A stretch of DNA of 11,855 bases from an uncultured Oscillospiraceae bacterium (GTDB lineage Bacteria > Bacillota > Clostridia > Oscillospirales > Oscillospiraceae): NCBI GenBank assembly GCA_934662925.1, contig CAKUKL010000025.1:1-11855 (forward strand). Reading direction: 5' to 3'. Positions 7,816-11,855 of the stretch are shown piece by piece; positions within the stretch are counted from its first letter, which is position 1; each line of letters begins with the position of its first letter. The notes under the pieces were generated by a model. That model did not search any database, had not been told where the DNA came from, and was given only the letters and a program-made list of their open reading frames with translations. The position numbers and the translations under genes were made by a program.

Positions 7816-8889
7816 TCACGCAAAAATGATCTTCCACACGTCGTTGAACGCCACCGCGATCATCAGCACGATAAGCAGCAGGAAGCCCGCCGTGTGGACA
7901 TAACCCTCATACTTCGCCGGGATGCTCTTCCGGCTGAACAGGTACACCACCGCGTTGATCAGCACGAAGAAGATTCGCCCGCCGTCCAGCGCCGGGATGG
8001 GCAGCATGTTCATCACCGCAAGGTTCACCGAGATGAACGCCACAAAGTACAGTACGTTGAAGATGCCGTCCAGAACGGTCTGGGAGGCCGCCCCGGCGCT
8101 GCCCACGGCATCTACGATGCCGATGACGCCGGACATTTCCCGGACGCTGACCTGTCCGGTGACCAGATCAATCAGCCCTTGCCATACAATACGGACAAAA
8201 TCCAGCGTCTGGGCCGCCGCCAATTTAAGCCTGCCCCATATGTTCAGCGTCTCCACCTGACCGAAAATAAGCCCAAAGCCGGTGGAGGTCCGGCCCTGAT
8301 ATTCGTACTCAAACCGCTCCATCGGGAGGTCCTTCAGCGTGACCCTCTCCCCGCCGCGCTCCACCACAAGGTCCATCCCCTGCCCGTCGTTCCGGCTGAG
8401 GTAGGTGATCACGTCGTTATACATCAGGATGGCGTGGCCGTCCACGCTGAGGATCCGGTCGCCCACCATCAGGCCATTCTCTCCCTGCTGAGTGAAGCCG
8501 TCGGCAAATTCGGTGATGACCGGGGCACGGACCTGCGTCACGCCCGCGTAAAGAATGGTGATCAACAGCAGCCCCAACACAAAATTCATAAAGGAGCCCG
8601 CGGCCAGAATGATGAGTTTTTTCCACCGCGACTGGACAGAAAAGGCCCGGGGATCTCCCGTCTCCTCGTCCTCGCCCTCCATGGCGCAGTAGCCGCCGAC
8701 GGGGAACGCACGGAAGGAGTACTGCGTCTCCCCCTTTGTCCTGCTCCAGATGGCCGGGCCCATGCCGATGGAAAATTCATTCACCTTGACCCGCAGCAGC
8801 TTGGCCGTGAAGAAATGGCCGAACTCATGGATGGCCACCATGACACCGAAAAACAGGATCGCCAGCAGGATATACAGGAGCTTTACCAC
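7816..8889 (-). CDS. rseP: Site-2 protease family zinc metalloprotease (RseP/RasP)
   Basis: This is an intramembrane S2P-type metalloprotease. Family members cleave anti-sigma factors and remnant signal peptides in the membrane; the substrate here is unknown. Numbering from GTG 8889 (357 aa): TM1 about 4-20, immediately followed by the zinc motif HEFGH (21-25); TM2 about 95-113; one PDZ domain about 115-195; TM3 with NMLPIPALDGG carrying the third zinc ligand (Asp near 302); and a last TM about 332-348. The longest frame starts at GTG 8901, but that codon overlaps the GAGGTGA Shine-Dalgarno. GTG 8889 is 8 bases after this site and gives a normal N-terminus. The usual SGPVGI motif of the PDZ-TM3 loop reads SGVIGI here. 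The gene follows dxr by 8 bp and precedes ispG by 15 bp. Confidence 0.93.
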   Translation of the reverse strand: MVKLLYILLAILFFGVMVAIHEFGHFFTAKLLRVKVNEFSIGMGPAIWSRTKGETQYSFRAFPVGGYCAMEGEDEETGDPRAFSVQSRWKKLIILAAGSFMNFVLGLLLITILYAGVTQVRAPVITEFADGFTQQGENGLMVGDRILSVDGHAILMYNDVITYLSRNDGQGMDLVVERGGERVTLKDLPMERFEYEYQGRTSTGFGLIFGQVETLNIWGRLKLAAAQTLDFVRIVWQGLIDLVTGQVSVREMSGVIGIVDAVGSAGAASQTVLDGIFNVLYFVAFISVNLAVMNMLPIPALDGGRIFFVLINAVVYLFSRKSIPAKYEGYVHTAGFLLLIVLMIAVAFNDVWKIIFA

Positions 8890-8897
8890 GAATTGAT

Positions 8898-8904
8898 TCA
8901 CCTC
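8898..8904 (-). promoter_or_regulatory. Shine-Dalgarno deciding the rseP start
   Basis: GAGGTGA (8904-8898, minus strand) matches seven bases of the full Shine-Dalgarno sequence and contains the dxr stop codon TGA. It overlaps GTG 8901 and sits 8 bases from GTG 8889, which favours the downstream start of rseP. Confidence 0.6.
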
Positions 8905-10046
8905 AGATCAGAAAACACGGCCTGCCGGGCCGCCCGGTCAGCCGCCAGAATATCGTCCAAAGACGGCTTCGCAACAAAAGGCACCGCCGCCAGTGCCCGC
9001 TCCACCAGCCGGGCAATGTCGAGAAAGCCGATTTTATCCTCCAGAAACAGGCCCACCGCCGCTTCATTCGCGCCATTGAGCACGGCGGTGGAGTTTCCGC
9101 CCTTTCTGGCGCACTCCAGCGCCAGCGCAAGGCACCGGAAGGTATCCGTATCCGGCGCGTGGAACGTCAGCGGCGGACAGCTCAGCAGATCCAGCGGCGT
9201 GACCGGCCCTTCCGTCCGCTCCGGCCACGTCAGGGCGTACTGGATGGGCAGGCGCATATCGGCGGAGCCCATCTGGGCCAGAACCGCCCCGTCCACGCAC
9301 TCCACCATCGAGTGAATGATGCTCTCCCGGTGGACCACGATGCCGATTTTCTCCGGCGGCATGCGGTAGAGCCGCATGGCTTCGATGAACTCAAGGCCCT
9401 TATTCATCAGCGTGGCCGAGTCAATGGTGATCTTGGCACCCATGGACCAGTTGGGGTGCTTCAGGGCCTGCGCCCGGGTGACATGGGCCAGCTCCTCCCG
9501 GCTTCTGCCGAAAAACGGCCCGCCGGAGGCGGTGATGATGAGCCGCCGCACCTCTTTTTTGTCCCGGAGGCCCTGCAAACATTGAAAAATGGCGGAGTGC
9601 TCCGAATCCACCGGCACGATCTCCGCCCCTTTTTCTGCCGCGCGGTCCATGACCAGCTCACCGGCGCACACCAGCGTCTCCTTGTTGGCAAGGGCGATGC
9701 GCTTGCCCGCGTCGATAGCGGCCAGCGTCGGCTCCAGCCCGGCGATGCCCACCACGGCGGTGACCACCGTGTCCGCCGCGGGCAGGCAGGCGGCTTCCAT
9801 GAGTCCTTCCCTTCCGGAAACCACCCGCACCGGTGTATCCGCCAACCGGACACGCAGCTCCGCCGCCGCAGTCTCGTCCACCGCGGCCACCAGCTCGGGC
9901 CTGACCTTCCGGGCCTGCTTCTCCGCGAGATCCACGCTGCGGTTGACCGTCAGCGCTGCCACACGGTGGCCGCAGGCCCCGGCCACCTCCAGCGTCTGCC
10001 GGCCGATGGAGCCGGTAGAGCCCAGTATTGATAAAGTACGCTTCAT
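8898..10046 (-). CDS. dxr: 1-deoxy-D-xylulose 5-phosphate reductoisomerase
   Basis: DXR converts 1-deoxy-D-xylulose 5-phosphate to MEP with NADPH and a divalent metal, the first committed step of the MEP pathway and the target of fosmidomycin in this family. The 382-aa length is normal. Visible motifs: the NADPH-binding loop GSTGSIG at 9-15; ALANKETLVCAGE at 118-130; the metal-binding VPVDSEHSAIFQCL block with D147 and E149; HPNWSMGAKITIDSATLMNK from 197, followed by GLE with E219; the HRESIIHSMVE block at 239-249; and NGANEAAV at 324-331. The start ATG 10046 is preceded by AAGGTGA, whose first bases overlap the cdsA TAA stop. It lies 9 bp after cdsA and 8 bp before the preferred rseP start, consistent with one transcript. 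Confidence 0.98.
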   Translation of the reverse strand: MKRTLSILGSTGSIGRQTLEVAGACGHRVAALTVNRSVDLAEKQARKVRPELVAAVDETAAAELRVRLADTPVRVVSGREGLMEAACLPAADTVVTAVVGIAGLEPTLAAIDAGKRIALANKETLVCAGELVMDRAAEKGAEIVPVDSEHSAIFQCLQGLRDKKEVRRLIITASGGPFFGRSREELAHVTRAQALKHPNWSMGAKITIDSATLMNKGLEFIEAMRLYRMPPEKIGIVVHRESIIHSMVECVDGAVLAQMGSADMRLPIQYALTWPERTEGPVTPLDLLSCPPLTFHAPDTDTFRCLALALECARKGGNSTAVLNGANEAAVGLFLEDKIGFLDIARLVERALAAVPFVAKPSLDDILAADRAARQAVFSDLR

Positions 10047-10055
10047 ACTATCACC

Positions 10056-10880
10056 TTAGAACACCGGCAGCAGCATCACGATGAACATGACCACCGGCGC
10101 GCAGAAGATCATGCTGTCGAACCGGTCCAGCATACCGCCGTGACCGGGCAGCAGATGACCGTAGTCCTTGACGCCGTACTGCCGTTTGATGAGGGAAAAG
10201 GACAGGTCGCCCAGCTCGGTGGCCGCCGCGCCAAAAAGGCCGCACAGCACCAGCGGCAGGAAATGCACCTGCATCCCGGTGGCTGCCTGCACGATCAGGC
10301 CGTACACCAGCGCCGCGACAGCGCCGGTGAGGAAGCCGCCGATATAGCCTTCCAAGCTCTTGTTGGGGCTGACCCGGGTGATGCCCCGGTGCTTGCCGAA
10401 AAACACCCCGGCAAAATAGGCGCCGCCGTCGGTGATAAAGGCGAGCATGACCGCCAGCAGCACCAGATACTTGCCGTGCTCCATGCATTTGAGGACCACC
10501 AGTGAGGACAGCCCGGTGGGGATGAGAATGCCGCCGAACAGGGTGAGCATCACATGATAAAAGCCGATGGGGCTTTCGTTTTCGTCATAGGCGTGGATGG
10601 CGCACTCAAAGGACACCGCCATCACGAGGAAAGCGCAGGCACCCACGGTCATCTTCGCCGCGTTCAGCCATGCCCCGAAGGGGATGACCGCCGCCGCCAG
10701 CACGGAGACGGCCTTCATGGGCAGGGACACTTTTCCCTCTCCCGCCGCCCGGAGCAGCTCATAGCAGGCCAGCGCCGAAATAAACGCCACCACCACCGTC
10801 ATCACGATGGGCGGCAGGAAAAACATCACGATAAACAGCAGCGGAACAAAGATCACGGCAACCAGAATACGTTTCGCCAC
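10056..10880 (-). CDS. cdsA: Phosphatidate cytidylyltransferase (CDP-diacylglycerol synthase)
   Basis: CdsA makes CDP-diacylglycerol from phosphatidic acid and CTP, the branch-point precursor of bacterial phospholipids, in the cytoplasmic membrane. The protein (274 aa from GTG 10880) is a polytopic membrane protein with about eight hydrophobic stretches. The family signature is complete near residues 229-256: SLIKRQYGVKD, then GHGGMLDRFDS. Other conserved blocks are ITDGGAYFAGVFFGKHRG and SPNKSLEG. The longest frame begins at TTG 10886, only 3 bases from GGAGG and overlapping the uppS stop. GTG 10880 is 7 bases from GGAGGTG and is preferred, leaving a 2-bp gap after uppS. Downstream, its TAA stop overlaps the dxr Shine-Dalgarno. 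Identity is firm; the start is inferred from spacing. Confidence 0.96.
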   Translation of the reverse strand: MAKRILVAVIFVPLLFIVMFFLPPIVMTVVVAFISALACYELLRAAGEGKVSLPMKAVSVLAAAVIPFGAWLNAAKMTVGACAFLVMAVSFECAIHAYDENESPIGFYHVMLTLFGGILIPTGLSSLVVLKCMEHGKYLVLLAVMLAFITDGGAYFAGVFFGKHRGITRVSPNKSLEGYIGGFLTGAVAALVYGLIVQAATGMQVHFLPLVLCGLFGAAATELGDLSFSLIKRQYGVKDYGHLLPGHGGMLDRFDSMIFCAPVVMFIVMLLPVF

Positions 10881-10882
10881 GG

Positions 10883-11629
10883 TCAAACACCTCCATAGCG
10901 GCGGGAGCGGTGCTGATAATCAGCCAGCGCCCGGAGCAGATCGTCTTTGGAAAAATCAGGCCAGAGCACGTCGGTGAAATAAAACTCGGAATAGGCCGAC
11001 TGCCACAGCAGGAAGTTGGAGATCCGCACCTCTCCGCTGGGGCGGATCACAAGGTCGGGGTCGGGCACTCCGGCGGAAAAAAGGTATTTCCCGAAGCCAT
11101 CCTCCGTCAGGTGGTTAGCATCCGCCTTCCCTTCAAGGCAGTCGGTGGCAAACGCCTTCGCCGCCCGGACGATCTCGTCCCGGCCGCCGTAGTTCAGGCA
11201 GATATTCACCTGACAGCCGTCGTACCCCTTGGAGATTTCCTCCGTCTCATGGCACAGCGCCCAGAGCTTGTCGCTCAGCGGGGACAGATCGCCGAAAAAC
11301 GCCATCTTGACTTTGTCCTTCGCCATGGTGTCGATGGCCTCGTGGAGGTATTTCTCCAGAAGGTCCATAATGGCGTTCACCTCGTCCGCGGGCCGCTTCC
11401 AGTTCTCCGTGGAAAAGGCGTACACCGTCAGGTAATCCAGCCCGATCTCCTTGGCGAAGGTCGCGACGGTGCGGAAGGTCTCCGCTCCGGCGGCGTGGCC
11501 CGCCGTCCGGGGCAGGCCACGCTTTTTTGCCCAGCGGCCGTTTCCGTCCATGATGATAGCGACGTGCCGGGGCAGCGCCGTCATATCGACCTGCGGCTTT
11601 TCTGTTTTTTTTCGGCCAAACAATGCCAT
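10883..11629 (-). CDS. uppS: Undecaprenyl diphosphate synthase (cis-prenyltransferase)
   Basis: UppS extends farnesyl diphosphate with eight isopentenyl diphosphates to undecaprenyl diphosphate, the lipid carrier for peptidoglycan and other wall polymers. Numbered from ATG 11629 (248 aa): the catalytic HVAIIMDGNGRWAKKRG block with D28; the conserved TAGHAAG; AFSTENWKRPADEV near 71-84; LNYGGRDE near 146-153; the diphosphate-binding RPSGEVRISNFLLWQ starting at 196; and SEFYFTDVLWPDF near 214-226. The common motif is RTSGEQRxSNF, so proline replaces threonine here. Two in-frame ATGs exist, 11635 and 11629. The only AGGA upstream is 3 bases from the first and 9 from the second, so the second is preferred; the difference is two residues. 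It is the first gene of the run leading to polC, 144 bp after frr. Chain length is inferred from the family and not shown by sequence alone. Confidence 0.96.
   Translation of the reverse strand: MALFGRKKTEKPQVDMTALPRHVAIIMDGNGRWAKKRGLPRTAGHAAGAETFRTVATFAKEIGLDYLTVYAFSTENWKRPADEVNAIMDLLEKYLHEAIDTMAKDKVKMAFFGDLSPLSDKLWALCHETEEISKGYDGCQVNICLNYGGRDEIVRAAKAFATDCLEGKADANHLTEDGFGKYLFSAGVPDPDLVIRPSGEVRISNFLLWQSAYSEFYFTDVLWPDFSKDDLLRALADYQHRSRRYGGV
10888..10894 (-). promoter_or_regulatory. cdsA Shine-Dalgarno inside the uppS 3' end
   Basis: GGAGGTG (10894-10888, minus strand) is a near-perfect ribosome binding site. It also encodes the Gly-Gly-Val tail of UppS. It is 7 bases from GTG 10880 and too close (3 bases from GGAGG) to TTG 10886. 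Confidence 0.7.
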
Positions 11630-11638
11630 GTTCATCCA

Positions 11639-11642
11639 TCCT
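11639..11642 (-). promoter_or_regulatory. Weak Shine-Dalgarno deciding the uppS start
   Basis: AGGA (11642-11639, minus strand) is the best ribosome-binding match before uppS. Its spacing is 3 bases to ATG 11635 and 9 bases to ATG 11629, favouring the latter. An out-of-frame ATG also occurs at 11639. Confidence 0.4.
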
Positions 11643-11726
11643 ATCCGCTATGAAAAGTATAGTCAGCTTCCCGGGCCGTTAGTCCCTCCGCGCGGGCGGT
11701 CCTTTGGTCAAAACAGCCGGGAGAAC

Positions 11727-11760
11727 GCACAAACGGGGCGCATTGCGCCCCGCATCGTGC
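11727..11760 (-). terminator. Hairpin after frr, possible weak intrinsic terminator
   Basis: A perfect 8-bp stem, CGGGGCGC / GCGCCCCG with a 3-base loop (11752-11734), begins 22 bases after the frr stop. Outer arms GCAC (11760-11757) and GTGC (11730-11727) can extend it across a small internal loop. On the minus strand the inner stem is followed by TTTGTGCGTT, a poor U-tract, so termination may be partial or the hairpin may act as an mRNA 3' end or stability element. It lies in the 144-bp frr-uppS gap (11630-11773). The rest of that gap, 11643-11726, shows no gene and no convincing promoter; only an isolated TATACT (11661-11656) stands out. Confidence 0.5.
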
Positions 11761-11773
11761 CGTATTGGTCAGA

Positions 11774-11855
11774 TCAGACCGCCATCAGTTCCTTTTCCTT
11801 TTCCGCGGTGAGAACGTCGATCTCCTTGCAGCGCTTGTCGGTCATGTCCTGAAGC
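11774..11855 (-). CDS. frr: Ribosome recycling factor, C-terminal end (cut by window edge)
   Basis: Only the last 27 codons are visible. They read LQDMTDKRCKEIDVLTAEKEKELMAV, here in two parts: LQDMTDKRCKEIDV, then LTAEKEKELMAV and a TGA at 11776-11774. This charged helix with a Thr-Asp-Lys turn, Glu-Ile-Asp, and a Lys/Glu-rich end closing in ELM matches the C-terminal helix of RRF, which with EF-G splits post-termination ribosomes. The position directly upstream of uppS agrees with the frr-uppS-cdsA order found widely in Firmicutes. The call rests on a short tail plus gene order. The rest of the gene lies beyond the right edge. Confidence 0.88.
   Translation of the reverse strand, partial: LQDMTDKRCKEIDVLTAEKEKELMAV

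Noticed and set aside
6886..9315. An 809-codon open frame on the plus strand across ispG, rseP and part of dxr
   Set aside because: Its codons lie exactly opposite the ispG and rseP codons, so it stays open because those genes avoid TTA, CTA and TCA in a GC-rich genome. The product is rich in His, Arg, Gln and Asp, with no recognisable domain, and the three minus-strand genes are certain. It is a shadow.
11656..11661. TATACT upstream of uppS as a -10 box
   Set aside because: It matches 5 of 6 consensus bases, but no -35-like hexamer lies 16 to 19 bases upstream and the TG of an extended -10 is offset by one base. A TTGACC further upstream has no matching -10. Too weak to call a promoter.
1..11855. 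Mobile element, CRISPR array, defence module or other novel system
   Set aside because: Every gene is a recognised housekeeping gene in a familiar order, with no long direct repeats, transposase, phage gene or composition break. The only AT-rich patch is the his promoter.

Overview
The window is a dense stretch of housekeeping genes, all on the minus strand, from a GC-rich Gram-positive anaerobe of the Clostridia, probably Oscillospirales. That placement is inferred from four things: a full PolC-type polymerase, the short HisG plus HisZ arrangement, the frr-uppS-cdsA-dxr-rseP-polC order typical of Firmicutes, and high GC. No species can be named.

In transcription order (right to left) the layout is as follows. 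At the right edge lies the 3' end of frr (ribosome recycling factor). A 144-bp gap follows that carries a strong GC hairpin. Then comes a tight six-gene run: uppS, cdsA, dxr, rseP, ispG and polC, separated by 2, 9, 8, 15 and 16 bp when the starts best supported by Shine-Dalgarno spacing are used. After polC comes a short AT-rich gap with a clear sigma-A-type promoter (TTGACA, 17 bp, TAGATT, extended -10). This drives hisZ, hisG and hisD, which are joined by two successive ATGA stop/start overlaps. hisD runs off the left edge.

Functionally, the right-hand run joins isoprenoid precursor synthesis (dxr and ispG of the MEP pathway), undecaprenyl diphosphate synthesis (uppS), phospholipid precursor synthesis (cdsA), intramembrane proteolysis (rseP) and the replicative DNA polymerase (polC). 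The left-hand run makes the first enzyme of histidine synthesis (HisG catalytic subunit with HisZ regulatory subunit) and the last (HisD).

I saw no mobile element, CRISPR array, tRNA, rRNA, phage gene or defence-like module. No gene-free stretch exceeds 300 bp. I do not see an undescribed system here. The points worth a second look are modest: start-codon corrections, a promoter placed immediately behind polC without a terminator, an unusual hairpin after frr, and a few residue changes in conserved motifs. Long plus-strand open frames are shadows of the real genes.
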